Part shown: positions 44,102 through 52,970 of the stretch, one piece after another | Position numbering within the stretch: position 1 is the first letter of the stretch | Layout of the letters: every line of letters begins with the position of its first letter | NCBI RefSeq assembly: GCF_000147335.1 | Contig: NC_014501.1 | Span: 2,540,300 to 2,604,299 of the forward strand | Length of the DNA: 64,000 bases | Direction of reading: 5' to 3' | DNA from: Gloeothece verrucosa PCC 7822 | GTDB taxonomy: Bacteria; Cyanobacteriota; Cyanobacteriia; Cyanobacteriales; Microcystaceae | Position numbers and translations under genes: made by a program | The notes under the pieces: generated by a model | The model's database searches: none | Told to the model about the DNA's origin: nothing | Seen by the model: only the letters and a program-made list of their open reading frames with translations

Positions 44102-45391
44102 ATGGTCATATCGAAACGCGGGCTTGTTCTTAGTGCTACTGCAGTTATACTAACTACCGTCGCTGTAACCGGGGCAGGACTTCGTCTTTCCCAAAGTCAA
44201 GCATTTTTTGAGGAAAGCCCAAAAGAACTCGTAGATGAAGTTTGGCAAATCATCAATCGAACCTACGTAGACGGCACTTTTAACCAAATCGATTGGCAAT
44301 CGGTTCGAAATCAATACCTCGAACGCTCATACAAAGACAAAAAAGAAGCTTATGCAGCGATTCGAGAAATGCTCAAAAAGCTCGAAGATCCCTACACCCG
44401 CTTTATGGACCCAGATGAATTCAAAAATATGCAGATCGATACATCTGGAGAATTGACTGGGGTGGGAATTCAAATTACTAAAGATGAAGAAAAAAAACAA
44501 CTCCTAGTGGTGTCTCCCATTGAAGATACTCCCGCTTATCAAGCCGGGATTCTCGCCAAAGATGTCATTGTCAAAATTGATGGCAAAACCACCGACGGAA
44601 TGAGTCTAGAAGATGCTGTAAAAATGATTCGCGGCAAGGCAGGGACTCAAGTCACTTTGACAATTCGACGCGGCGACAAAGAAATGAATTATTCCTTAAC
44701 CCGAAAACTGATCGAAATTCATCCAGTGCGCGCTCGGGTTGAAGATACTAAAATCGGAAAAGTGGGCTACATTCGCTTAAATCAATTTAGTGCCCAAGCC
44801 GGACAAGAAATGAGAAATGCCATTAATGATTTAGAAGCGAAAAACGTTAAAGGCTATATTTTAGACCTACGTTCTAACCCCGGTGGGCTGCTCTACGCGA
44901 GTGTAGAAATTGCTCGAATGTGGATTGATGATGGAACAATTGTTTCAACGGTAGATCGTCAAGGCGTTACAGATCGTCAACAAGCTAATCATAGTGCTTT
45001 AAGCGATAAACCCCTCGTGGTGTTGGTGGATGGAGGAAGTGCTAGTGCCAGTGAAATTCTTTCTGGAGCTTTACAAGACCATAAGCGAGCGATGTTAGTG
45101 GGCACTAAAACCTTCGGGAAAGGATTAGTCCAATCTGTGCGCGGCTTAGGAGATGGTTCAGGACTAGCTGTAACCATTGCTAAATATCTAACTCCCAGTG
45201 GACGAGATATCAACAAACAAGGCATTAAGCCAGATGTGGAAATAAATTTAACTGATGAAGCTCGCAAATCATTACAACAAGACCGCAATAAAATCGGAAC
45301 TTTTGATGATCCCCAATTTAACAAAGCCTTCGAAATTCTTTCACAAGAAGTTGCTAAGTCTCCCTCTACTCAAAGAACAGCCACTCATTAA
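44102..45391 (+). CDS. Carboxyl-terminal processing protease (S41)
   Basis: A 429-residue serine protease. A signal or anchor segment (VLSATAVILTTVAVTGAGL) is followed by an S41 N-terminal helical region (DEVWQIINRTYVDGTFNQIDWQSVRNQYL), a PDZ domain (GVGIQITKDEEKKQLLVVSPIEDTPAYQAGILAKDVIVKIDG) and the catalytic domain with GGSASASEILSGALQDHKRAMLVGTKTFGKGLVQS, where Ser of SASEIL and Lys of KTFGKG form the dyad. CtpA-type enzymes trim the D1 precursor; I do not decide between the Ctp paralogues. Divergent from ftsQ. Confidence 0.93.
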   Translation: MVISKRGLVLSATAVILTTVAVTGAGLRLSQSQAFFEESPKELVDEVWQIINRTYVDGTFNQIDWQSVRNQYLERSYKDKKEAYAAIREMLKKLEDPYTRFMDPDEFKNMQIDTSGELTGVGIQITKDEEKKQLLVVSPIEDTPAYQAGILAKDVIVKIDGKTTDGMSLEDAVKMIRGKAGTQVTLTIRRGDKEMNYSLTRKLIEIHPVRARVEDTKIGKVGYIRLNQFSAQAGQEMRNAINDLEAKNVKGYILDLRSNPGGLLYASVEIARMWIDDGTIVSTVDRQGVTDRQQANHSALSDKPLVVLVDGGSASASEILSGALQDHKRAMLVGTKTFGKGLVQSVRGLGDGSGLAVTIAKYLTPSGRDINKQGIKPDVEINLTDEARKSLQQDRNKIGTFDDPQFNKAFEILSQEVAKSPSTQRTATH

Positions 45392-45431
45392 AATAGTAGG
45401 CTGAGCGAATCGAAAAGAATTGTTCTAAGGT

Positions 45432-45611
45432 TTATTGGGGTTGACATTTGCCAGCACGAATCAGTCCAACCCGACGAGCGATCGCCTCAGATTGAGATAC
45501 AAAAGGACCCCAGTATTGTTCGGCTTCTGGGGTTTCTTCATTTTCAAGATTAATAATCTGGCAATAACCCGATGGAGTCTTGACAATATACCAATTTTGT
45601 GAGCTAATCAT
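45432..45611 (-). CDS. Conserved 59-residue cyanobacterial protein
   Basis: A small ORF beginning MISSQNWYIVKTPSGYCQI and ending SEAIARRVGLIRAGKCQPQ. The pattern W-Y-I-V-K, G-P-F-x-S-Q-x-E-A-I-A-R-R-V-G-L-I-R-A-G-K-C is strongly conserved in many cyanobacterial genomes, where such ORFs are often mislabelled as transposase fragments. There is no sign of a transposase here. It lies between two plus-strand genes on the opposite strand. Function unknown. Confidence 0.8.
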   Translation of the reverse strand: MISSQNWYIVKTPSGYCQIINLENEETPEAEQYWGPFVSQSEAIARRVGLIRAGKCQPQ

Positions 45612-45662
45612 TGTGGTTTTTGAGATTTTGGGTACTTAAAGCAATCAACCTATCCATAACGA

Positions 45663-46046
45663 ATGACTAACCACGACCCTAACTTGAACCTGGAAATTAA
45701 ACGACTCTATCAATTGACAGTTTATGGTCGATGGGGGTTTGTCATTGTCTGTTGGCTAAGTTTAGGAAGTTTTGGTCTTTGGGGGTTGCGCGAAGAAATT
45801 AAGCTGTGGCAACAACACTTGACATGGACTGCTGTACGCTATGGTTTAGCTTATAATATAATACCTTCAATCTGTTTATTGTTTTGTATTGCCGTTACCA
45901 GTGCAGTATTAGTTTGGCAAAGCCGCAATATTTTGTATGGCATCCCTACCTCCCAACAACGACGTTTAGAAAAACAAGTACAACGAATTAAATCTATCGG
46001 AAGCCGTCATCCTTTATGGAAATGGGTTATTGGGAGTAGGGAATGA
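45663..46046 (+). CDS. Conserved two-helix membrane protein
   Basis: A 127-residue protein with two membrane helices (about 22-43: WGFVIVCWLSLGSFGLWGL; about 62-85: YNIIPSICLLFCIAVTSAVLVW) and a basic C-terminal tail (QQRRLEKQVQRIKSIGSRHPLWKWVIG). No recognised domain. Its start lies in a region with TGACTAAC heptamer-like sequence, and a full heptamer array follows its stop. Confidence 0.75.
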   Translation: MTNHDPNLNLEIKRLYQLTVYGRWGFVIVCWLSLGSFGLWGLREEIKLWQQHLTWTAVRYGLAYNIIPSICLLFCIAVTSAVLVWQSRNILYGIPTSQQRRLEKQVQRIKSIGSRHPLWKWVIGSRE

Positions 46047-46059
46047 AGAATAGAAACAA

Positions 46060-46100
46060 GACTAATGACTAATGACTAATGACTAATAACTAATGACTAA
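46060..46100. repeat. Heptamer tandem repeat (ACTAATG)
   Basis: About six heptamers of the form GACTAAT, two diverged, running from just after one gene to just before the stop of the opposite KaiB-domain gene. Same family as the array at 1163-1233. Confidence 0.85.
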
Positions 46101-46865
46101 TCAGCGAGTTGCTAAAATTTGTAAAACCCGTTGAAGGTCTCCTAATTCTCCCACAATACGGCGCACAGGTTGCGGCCACACTCTCATCAAAGTAGGAATG
46201 GCTGAGACTTGATTATTTTCTGCCTGTTCGGGATATTTAGAAATATCAATCACTTTCAGCGTATAAGGATGACGTAACCCTTCTTCTAAAAGTTGATGAA
46301 TGGTTTTTAAAGTTTGTTTAGTAGCCACACTATTTCCTGAGACAAATAACCGTAAAACATAACTGCTTTGATCTTCTTCGACTGGAGAAGAAACCGACTC
46401 TTGCCGGTACAAGTCAGAAATGACCTGATCGAGTAATTCTTTTTTTTCAAAACCGACAATTAAATCGTGATTTTCCCACAGTTGAGGAAACTGATCACGG
46501 TAAGTTTCAACAATAGCAGGGTTACAGCACTGTTCTTGCCATGAAGCCGTCTGCCAGACTAAATTTCCGGTAGCAAAAATCGCATTCAGGAGAGGTTGAT
46601 AGCGTTGAACAGCCGGGTAAACTTCTGCCACCGTTTTATAGTCTTGGCTACTGGTATCAAACCACCGATCTACAGTCGCCGTATATCCGGGAATTAAAAA
46701 ATGAGGAGGTTCAGGTAAAGCTAAAATTTCTTGTAAAGCGGTACATAAATTTAAATGCCACTGACCTTGCTTACTCGGATCGATACAGTAAATTAAATCT
46801 CCACCAGGAGTAAATAGAGCAATGCCTTTAAATAGCTGAGGTAAAATTATAGAGGTACGGTTCAA
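46101..46865 (-). CDS. KaiB-domain fusion protein
   Basis: A 254-residue protein read from a TTG start (an in-frame stop lies two codons upstream, and no ATG is close). Residues about 167-254 form a KaiB-like thioredoxin fold: YVLRLFVSGNSVATKQTLKTIHQLLEEGLRHPYTLKVIDISKYPEQAENNQVSAIPTLMRVWPQPVRRIVGELGDLQRVLQIL. The first about 160 residues (RTSIILPQLFKGIALFTPGGDLIYCIDPSKQGQWHLNLC...) are a separate domain I cannot name. SasA is the known case of a KaiB-like domain fused to another domain. No kaiA, kaiC or sasA gene is near. Clock involvement is only a possibility. Confidence 0.82.
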   Translation of the reverse strand: MNRTSIILPQLFKGIALFTPGGDLIYCIDPSKQGQWHLNLCTALQEILALPEPPHFLIPGYTATVDRWFDTSSQDYKTVAEVYPAVQRYQPLLNAIFATGNLVWQTASWQEQCCNPAIVETYRDQFPQLWENHDLIVGFEKKELLDQVISDLYRQESVSSPVEEDQSSYVLRLFVSGNSVATKQTLKTIHQLLEEGLRHPYTLKVIDISKYPEQAENNQVSAIPTLMRVWPQPVRRIVGELGDLQRVLQILATR

Positions 46866-47111
46866 GGTTCACTAAATTACTTACTCAACAATAAAGCCTT
46901 ATATAATTTTATTCTGACTTTTCAAGAAAAAAGCAATAATCGGCTTTTTTTAAATTTCCCTTGAGAAGATAAGAGTTAGGGGATAGGCACTCTTGCAATA
47001 GACACTCTAGCAACAGGCAAAAGGAAAGGGCTTCAGTTGTCAAACATTCTTCACAAAATTCCTCGATTCTGGCTCGGTGACTCGGAGTCTCCACCTAACC
47101 CGATTTTTGGG

Positions 47112-48512
47112 CTAAACTCTTCCCCGCAACATCATGGCCAATTCATTAGGAACGGGCGACATTTCCATCGCAGTTTCTTCGGTAATGCGTCCCTCTTGAT
47201 AAAGGTTAAATAAAGATTGATTAGTGGTAATCATGCCATCATATTCACCATTTTTCATTAATTCGGCAATTTCATCATTTTTTCCTTGGCGAATATAATC
47301 TTTAACCGTTTCTGTATTAATCAAAATGTCATGAAAAGCCGCTCGTTTACCATCAGTTGTTCGACATAACCCTTGAGCAATAATAGCAACCAAAGATTCA
47401 GCAATCGCTACCCGCATAGCATCCTGTTCTTCAGCCGTATAAAGGGTAAGAATCCGTTCTATGGTTTTAATGGCACTGTTAGTATGTAAAGTTCCCATGA
47501 CTAAGTGACCCGTTTGAGCCGCTTTTAAAGCTGTATTGACAGTTTCTTTGTCCCGCATTTCCCCCACTAGAATGATATCTGGGTCTTCCCGTAAAGCGGC
47601 TTTAAGAGCATTATCAAATTTGTGAGTATTTTGTCCTACTTCCCGTTGTTTAATCAGAGAACGGCGACTTTGATGGACAAATTCTACTGGGTCTTCAATA
47701 CTAATAATATGTTTAGGGTGTTCTTTATTAATGTAATCCACCATAGCCGCCATAGTAGTAGATTTACCTGAACCCGTTGGCCCCGTGACCAAAATTAATC
47801 CTTTATGAGCATCAGAAACATCTCTAAAAATGATCGGCAGTCTTAACTGTTCCATCGTGAGAATTTTGATGGGAATTAAACGCAGCACTAAAGCATGACC
47901 CCGCAGGGTATCAAAGACATTAATCCGTACTCTAGCAAATTCGTATTGAGTCGCTCCGTCAAATTCTAATTCTCTTTTAAATTTGAGGATTTCGTCTTCT
48001 TTAAGAATTTCCCTTAACCAACTCATAAAAGTGTTGTAATCCACTTCCGGATAGTCGAGGATAATCATTTGTCCACGATCACGCATACGGGGTTGTTCTC
48101 CCACCCCAAGGTGAACATCAGAATAACCCTCATCATAGGCTAAACGAATTAATTCCTCTAAACTCGGCATTCCAGGTGCGCGGCCTGGGTTAGAAGGCGG
48201 TGGTGGAGGAGCCGCCGCACGGGGGGTTGCTTGGACCGCAGGTGGAGGAGCCGCCGCACGAGGGGTTGCTTGAGCCGCAGGTGGAGGAGCCGCCGCACGG
48301 GGGGTTGCTTGGACCGCAGGTGGAGGAGCCGCCGCACGGGGGGTTGCTTGGACCGCAGGTGGAGGAGCCGCCGCACGAGGGGTTGCTTGGGCCGCAGGTG
48401 GAGGGGGAGGTGCTGGAAGGGGCTGTTTTCCTGCCGGCAGTGGGGCCGTGGGGATCGGAGGAACAGGTAGAGGCGGAACCGGTTGAACTGGAGGGCGTGG
48501 TGTTTCGGTCAT
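47112..48512 (-). CDS. pilT: PilT-type twitching ATPase with repeat-built proline-rich N-terminus
   Basis: A 466-residue type IV pilus retraction-type ATPase. The first about 110 residues are a Pro/Ala-rich region made of five copies of the 13-residue unit PPPAVQATPRAAA. Then comes the PilT core: LAYDEGYSDVHLGVGEQPRMRDRG, the Walker A GPTGSGKSTTMAAM, the Asp boxes and the His-containing DPDIILVGEMRDKETVNTALKAAQTGHLVMGTLHTNSAIKTIERIL. The end, VPNELAMMLRGRV, is usual. Cyanobacteria have PilT1 and PilT2 paralogues; the Pro-rich extension suggests a PilT2-like variant, but I do not assign it firmly. Confidence 0.9.
   Translation of the reverse strand: MTETPRPPVQPVPPLPVPPIPTAPLPAGKQPLPAPPPPPAAQATPRAAAPPPAVQATPRAAAPPPAVQATPRAAAPPPAAQATPRAAAPPPAVQATPRAAAPPPPPSNPGRAPGMPSLEELIRLAYDEGYSDVHLGVGEQPRMRDRGQMIILDYPEVDYNTFMSWLREILKEDEILKFKRELEFDGATQYEFARVRINVFDTLRGHALVLRLIPIKILTMEQLRLPIIFRDVSDAHKGLILVTGPTGSGKSTTMAAMVDYINKEHPKHIISIEDPVEFVHQSRRSLIKQREVGQNTHKFDNALKAALREDPDIILVGEMRDKETVNTALKAAQTGHLVMGTLHTNSAIKTIERILTLYTAEEQDAMRVAIAESLVAIIAQGLCRTTDGKRAAFHDILINTETVKDYIRQGKNDEIAELMKNGEYDGMITTNQSLFNLYQEGRITEETAMEMSPVPNELAMMLRGRV
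48202..48396 (-). repeat. 39-bp tandem repeat in the PilT gene (5 units)
   Basis: Units start with GGTGGAGGAGCCGCCGCACG at 48202, 48241, 48280, 48319 and 48358, with a diverged sixth at 48397. The period of 39 bases keeps the reading frame, giving a 13-residue protein repeat. GC content is much higher than that of the surroundings. Confidence 0.95.
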
Positions 48513-49001
48513 ATCAATTCATGAAACTTTAATAAAACTGACAAAGAATGTTGAACTTGTTTCCTACTGACGAGCAAGTCCTCTCTATGGTCAGTATGCC
48601 CAAAACACGGTTAACAGTTAACAGTTAATCGTTAACAGTTGTTCTCTACTCCCTTTACCCTTTCGTCTTAAATGTTCAGATTGAACTTTTTTCTGAGAAA
48701 TTTTCAGCGTGTTTGTAAATAAATATTAAGTTAAGCCCTAAGTATTTAGACTCTTTTTGCTCAATCAACTTTTGTCACTCAACAAAATTTAGGGGATCAA
48801 TAAAAAATCTTTTGTTTTTGCCTCTGCCTTGAGAAGGATTTAGGTTGGTCGGTTATTCCCCAAATCGTCATCAACTCGTAATAATTCGCAACATTTAGCA
48901 TAAAAATTTCCCGATGAATGTAAATTTATTTTACAAAATGCTCAGAATCAATTTTTTTTATTTATACTAAAAATCACTAACATCGCCGAGGAGCAAAGAT
49001 T
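48513..49001. other. Intergenic region with a GTTAACA heptamer run
   Basis: No gene. At 48610-48641 the heptamer GTTAACA is repeated about four times (one copy GTTAATC). The rest is AT-rich and contains the divergent promoters of pilT and the next membrane-protein gene. Confidence 0.6.
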
Positions 49002-49376
49002 ATGGAATTAACTCAAAGAAACAATTGGGATAAAGGCTATTGGTTAGCAACAATCAAAAGTTTCTTAATTTGGAGTTTCACCCTAACAGTTTGCTTGTTG
49101 GTGGTTGGATTTCCGTTAGTAGTATTAATGGCTACGATAGGAGCTTTATCAGCAGTAGTTTTACAATCAGTTTTACCCATTAGTTCAGTTTTATTAGTTG
49201 CTGGAAGTATTATAGGAGCGAATCTTTTAGCAGTGATTATTGGGGCAGCAGCACTAACAATGAAAGGAATTCATCCTCAAGAGGTGAGTTGGCTGCGGTG
49301 GCTGCACGGCGAAGAAACCCCTTCTCATAGTGCTATTTACGCATCTTGTCCTTTAACTTGTGGTTTAACTCGATAA
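49002..49376 (+). CDS. Small hydrophobic membrane protein
   Basis: A 124-residue protein with two or three membrane helices (FLIWSFTLTVCLLVVGFPLVVLMATIGALSAVVL; SSVLLVAGSIIGANLLAVIIGAAALTM) and a short C-terminal tail with cysteines (ASCPLTCGLTR). I do not recognise it. A good terminator follows at 49454. It stands alone, divergent from pilT. Confidence 0.65.
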   Translation: MELTQRNNWDKGYWLATIKSFLIWSFTLTVCLLVVGFPLVVLMATIGALSAVVLQSVLPISSVLLVAGSIIGANLLAVIIGAAALTMKGIHPQEVSWLRWLHGEETPSHSAIYASCPLTCGLTR

Positions 49377-49453
49377 CCCTATAAAGCAACAGTAATCCAG
49401 TTGATCAAATTGGGATAATTTTTAATAAAAGACTTATCACCAAGCTAGTGCAG

Positions 49454-49476
49454 CCCGGTTTTTACCGGGTTTTTTC
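49454..49476 (+). terminator. Rho-independent terminator
   Basis: CCCGG and CCGGG pair over TTTTTA (49454-49469) and are followed by six T. It terminates the membrane protein gene. Confidence 0.85.
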
Positions 49477-49512
49477 ATTTTATTTAAGTTTTTAATCGGG
49501 GGTGCGTAACTC

Positions 49513-49546
49513 CTAAAAAAATTATTCCCCCCGAATCTGCGGGGGG
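49513..49546 (-). terminator. Rho-independent terminator for the second glgP
   Basis: On the minus strand CCCCCCG pairs with CGGGGGG over a CAGATT loop (49527-49546) and is followed by AATAATTTTTTT. It lies 75 bases after the stop codon of glgP. Confidence 0.85.
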
Positions 49547-49620
49547 TTAGAGGGGATCACCGGCAGGAGAGGGCAAATTTTACAAGACGAAACGCCCTAA
49601 CCCGAATCCGAAAAAGAGCA

Positions 49621-52167
49621 TTAATCATTTAACTCAATGCGAACCGGCTTAACATTCCAAATTTCCTGACAATATTCCCAGATGGTGCGATCAGAGGAAA
49701 ACTTAGCCATGCGTAACGCATTTAGGATCGACATCCTTGTCCAAGATTCTTGATCAGTATAAGCCTTACTAACTTGTTCTTGACATTCAATATAAGCTTG
49801 ATAATCAGCTAACAAGAGATATTGATCGTCATACAACAAAGAATCAACAATAGGCTGGAATAAATCTCGGTCACCATGACTAAAATAACCGCTCTTAATG
49901 CGATCAATAACGCCCTTCAACTCACGGTTAAGTAGATAATATTTCATCGGATCATAACCGTCGCGTTTGAGTGCATAAACTTCTTCTGCGGTTAACCCAA
50001 ACAAGAAGAAATTCTCAAAACCGGCCTCTTCACGAATCTCAATATTAGCCCCGTCTAAGGTTCCGATCGTCAAGGACCCATTCATGGCAAATTTCATATT
50101 TCCTGTCCCAGAAGCTTCCTTACCGGCGGTAGAAATTTGCTCAGACAGATCAGCCGCCGGATAAATCCGTTGACCGAGAGAAACATTAAAATTCGGCAGG
50201 AAAACCACCTTTAAACGCCCGCGTACATCAGGGTCTTTATTGACCACATCAGCCACAGAATTAATCAATTTAATGATTAACTTAGCCATGAAATATCCGG
50301 GAGCCGCTTTACCGCCAAAAATAAAAGTACGCGGCACAATATCCAGATTGGGATTCTGTTTAATGCGGTTATAAAGAGTAATAATGTGCAGCACCGCTAA
50401 ATGCTGACGTTTGTATTCATGAATCCGCTTAACTTGAACATCAAAGATAGAATTAACATCCACTTCAATATTTCTCGTTTTGAGGATATAAGTGGCCAAA
50501 CTCTGCTTATTATCCTGTTTAATGTCCCGCCAACGACGGCGAAACTCCGAGTCTTCTACATAACCCTCTAATTGTCGCAACAGATTCAGGTCTTTAAGCC
50601 AGCCATCGCCAATTTTTTCATGATAGAGTGCGGATAATTTCGGGTTACTGAGTAAGATCCAACGACGAGGAGTCACCCCATTGGTTTTATTGAAAAACTT
50701 ATCCGGCCACAGTAAAGCAAACTCCCGTAGGGTATCTTTTTTGAGCAAATCTGAGTGTAAAGCCGCTACTCCATTAATGGCATGACTTCCCACACAGGCT
50801 AAATTGGCCATACGAATTTGTTTATGGACCAACTCTTCAAAAATAGATAACTTTCCTACTAATTCATCATTTTCGGGGAACCAAGTCCGAACATCTTCTA
50901 AAAAGAAAAAGTTAATTAAACCAATAATCTCTAGATGTCGAGGAAGAAGTTTTTCAAATAAACTGACAGACCAACGTTCCAGGGCCTCGGGCATCAGAGT
51001 ATGATTGGTATAAGCTAGGGTTTTTTGGGTAATATTCCAAGCTTTTGCCCAATCTAACCCATGTTCATCCACTAACAGCCGCATTAACTCCGCTACAGCC
51101 ACAGCCGGGTGAGTATCATTCAGTTGAATCGCCGCCTTTTCATGGAAATCATCTAAATTGTTATGGGTACGTAGATGAATCCGAATCAGGTCTTGTAAAG
51201 AAGCAGAAACAAAGAAATATTGCTGTGCCAAACGCAGTTCACGTCCGGCGGGGGTATTATCATTGGGATAGAGAACTTTTGAAATCGTCTCAGCATCAAT
51301 TTTTTCAGCCACCGCGCGGTCATATTGTCCCGCATTAAAGGCTTCAAAATTAAAGGTTTCAGACGCTTCGGCTTTCCATAACCTTAAGGGGTTAACCGTA
51401 TTGGTTTTATAGCCGGGTACCGGCGTATCGTAGGGAACCGCTAAAATGGTGCGTTCGGGAACCCAATGCACTTTGAGATTGCCCTTATCATCGTGATAGG
51501 TTTCGGTAAAGCCGCCTAACTTCACTTCTACTGATTCATTCGGGCGAGGAAGTTCCCAAGGATTGCCAAAACGCAGCCAGTTATCGGGAATTTCCACTTG
51601 CCAGCCATCTTTAATGACCTGATAAAAAATCCCAAATTCATAGCGAATTCCGTAACCAATGGCGGGGATTTCTAAGCTGGCTAAAGAGTCGAGAAAACAA
51701 GCGGCTAAACGGCCTAAACCGCCATTTCCCAAACCGGGGTCCGGTTCTTGTTCTAATATTTCATCAATATCCAAGCCTAAATCGGCTAAAGTGGAACGCA
51801 TTTCTTCATACATTCCCAAATTAACCATATTATTGCCCAAGTAGCGACCCATCAGAAACTCGGCTGACAAATAGCACACGAGTTTTTCTTGTCTTTTTTT
51901 GTAAGTCTCTACCGTTTTGATAAAGCGGTGCAATAAACGATCTCTGACCGTATAGGCTAAAGCGAGATAGTAATCATAAGGGGCAGCTTGTTCTTGAGCA
52001 ATTCCTTGAATATAGAATAAATTATCCAGAAAAGCACGTTTGAGTGTATCTGGACTCATGCCTGTACGGTCATCTTCAATTTGAATGTTGCCCGCCACAG
52101 ATTGTATTCCATCTTGGCTAAAATTGGTGGCGGTTTGAGAAAGGTAAGTATTCTCCATATTCGTCAT
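49621..52167 (-). CDS. glgP: Glycogen phosphorylase (copy 2)
   Basis: An 848-residue paralogue of the enzyme at 21033-23567. Same signatures: QEPDPGLGNGGLGRLAACFLDSLASL, AIQLNDTHPAVAVAELMR, NKTNGVTPRRWI and the PLP-lysine region EASGTGNMKFAMNGSLTIG. The N-terminus is 10-12 residues longer (MTNMENTYLSQTATNFSQDGIQSVAGN before IQIEDDRTG), where the copies differ most; this could reflect different regulation. A terminator follows. In Synechocystis the two phosphorylases are not equivalent, and the same may hold here. Confidence 0.96.
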   Translation of the reverse strand: MTNMENTYLSQTATNFSQDGIQSVAGNIQIEDDRTGMSPDTLKRAFLDNLFYIQGIAQEQAAPYDYYLALAYTVRDRLLHRFIKTVETYKKRQEKLVCYLSAEFLMGRYLGNNMVNLGMYEEMRSTLADLGLDIDEILEQEPDPGLGNGGLGRLAACFLDSLASLEIPAIGYGIRYEFGIFYQVIKDGWQVEIPDNWLRFGNPWELPRPNESVEVKLGGFTETYHDDKGNLKVHWVPERTILAVPYDTPVPGYKTNTVNPLRLWKAEASETFNFEAFNAGQYDRAVAEKIDAETISKVLYPNDNTPAGRELRLAQQYFFVSASLQDLIRIHLRTHNNLDDFHEKAAIQLNDTHPAVAVAELMRLLVDEHGLDWAKAWNITQKTLAYTNHTLMPEALERWSVSLFEKLLPRHLEIIGLINFFFLEDVRTWFPENDELVGKLSIFEELVHKQIRMANLACVGSHAINGVAALHSDLLKKDTLREFALLWPDKFFNKTNGVTPRRWILLSNPKLSALYHEKIGDGWLKDLNLLRQLEGYVEDSEFRRRWRDIKQDNKQSLATYILKTRNIEVDVNSIFDVQVKRIHEYKRQHLAVLHIITLYNRIKQNPNLDIVPRTFIFGGKAAPGYFMAKLIIKLINSVADVVNKDPDVRGRLKVVFLPNFNVSLGQRIYPAADLSEQISTAGKEASGTGNMKFAMNGSLTIGTLDGANIEIREEAGFENFFLFGLTAEEVYALKRDGYDPMKYYLLNRELKGVIDRIKSGYFSHGDRDLFQPIVDSLLYDDQYLLLADYQAYIECQEQVSKAYTDQESWTRMSILNALRMAKFSSDRTIWEYCQEIWNVKPVRIELND

Positions 52168-52613
52168 TCGTCCATCTGTTTAATGTGGATGTGATGTCTC
52201 TTTCTTCACCGGACGGGAGTACCGGAGCGGTGCCGGCTCTTTTTTTCCCTCAAAAAGGAAGTGCTACAGGGCCGTTCCCATCAAAAGGAGATAGAAAGAA
52301 GCATTTGAACTTCAGGCGCGACGGCTTGAAGTGGGGAGTGCTGACTGATAAGAGTTGCAACTTAAGAATCGACAATTGTCAGAATAAATGATCGTGACTT
52401 GACTTGTGGCTCATTTCTCACACTTTGCTAGTAAAGTCTAAATTAGGTTTTAGTGAACTCCAAAATGGCAAGGGAACCCTCAGTATAAACTTATCCTCCA
52501 TTATCTATTATCAAGGTAATGGGATCTCTATCGAACCCAAAATAAGGTAAAGTAAGTCAAGATATCATGAAACCCCCAAAATCTTAATCAAAAGTTGATC
52601 AGGAGATACTAGA
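52168..52613. other. Intergenic region between glgP and psbI
   Basis: Holds the glgP and psbI promoters. It contains a plus-strand terminator-like hairpin with T7 at 52217-52246 with no obvious gene upstream on that strand (see findings). No ORF I can support. Confidence 0.6.
52217..52246 (+). terminator. Orphan terminator-like hairpin
   Basis: GAG-TA-CCGG and CCGGCTC pair around an AGCGGTG loop and are followed by TTTTTTT. It reads in the plus direction, away from glgP, and no plus-strand gene lies upstream. Confidence 0.6.
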
Positions 52614-52730
52614 ATGTTAACCCTTAAAATCGTTGTATATATCGTTGTTACCTTTTTTATCGCCCTGTTCGTGTTTGGCTTCTTATCTAGCGACCCAACT
52701 CGTAATCCAGGACGTAAAGACTTCGAATAA
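52614..52730 (+). CDS. psbI: Photosystem II reaction-centre protein I
   Basis: A 38-residue single-helix protein starting [19 protein letters not shown] and continuing [19 protein letters not shown]. It is almost identical in pattern to PsbI (the [11 protein letters not shown] helix, FGFLS, DP-RNP-RKD tail), a low-molecular-mass subunit near the PSII D1 protein. AGGAGA lies eight bases before the ATG. It is too short for ordinary gene finders. The gene stands alone before the LptD-like gene. Confidence 0.95.
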   Translation: MLTLKIVVYIVVTFFIALFVFGFLSSDPTRNPGRKDFE

Positions 52731-52861
52731 TCAGTCGTTGAAGTAACCTAGAGATTCGAGACGGCTACGGCTCAGGAACAAATGCTCATCAATTTTTAGT
52801 CTTTAGTTAAGATAATCAAGAGAGCCTATAGGCACTCTGGAGGGAAAGTTAAATTCTAAAA

Positions 52862-52960
52862 ATGGACAATCCTAACCTAAGCCGCATTATCTCGTCTCTA
52901 GGCTTCTATGTGATAATCGAAGCTGAGGTTCGAGCAATGAACGACTCTGCCCTCGCCTAA
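52862..52960 (+). CDS. Candidate 32-residue leader ORF
   Basis: A short ORF, MDNPNLSRIISSLGFYVIIEA followed by EVRAMNDSALA, ten bases before the LptD-like gene. GGAGGG lies upstream (about 15 bases before the ATG). It could be a leader peptide or a chance ORF; I see no homology and give low confidence. Confidence 0.25.
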   Translation: MDNPNLSRIISSLGFYVIIEAEVRAMNDSALA

Positions 52961-52970
52961 TTGTAATAAA

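Noticed and set aside
46909..47094. 61-residue minus-strand ORF after pilT (GTG start).
   Set aside because: No Shine-Dalgarno and Cys/Leu-rich composition without a recognisable family; kept out because support is weak.
48200..48532. Plus-strand ORFs of 79-110 codons through the pilT repeat region.
   Set aside because: They are shadows of the 39-bp repeat, which is open in several frames because the period is a multiple of three.
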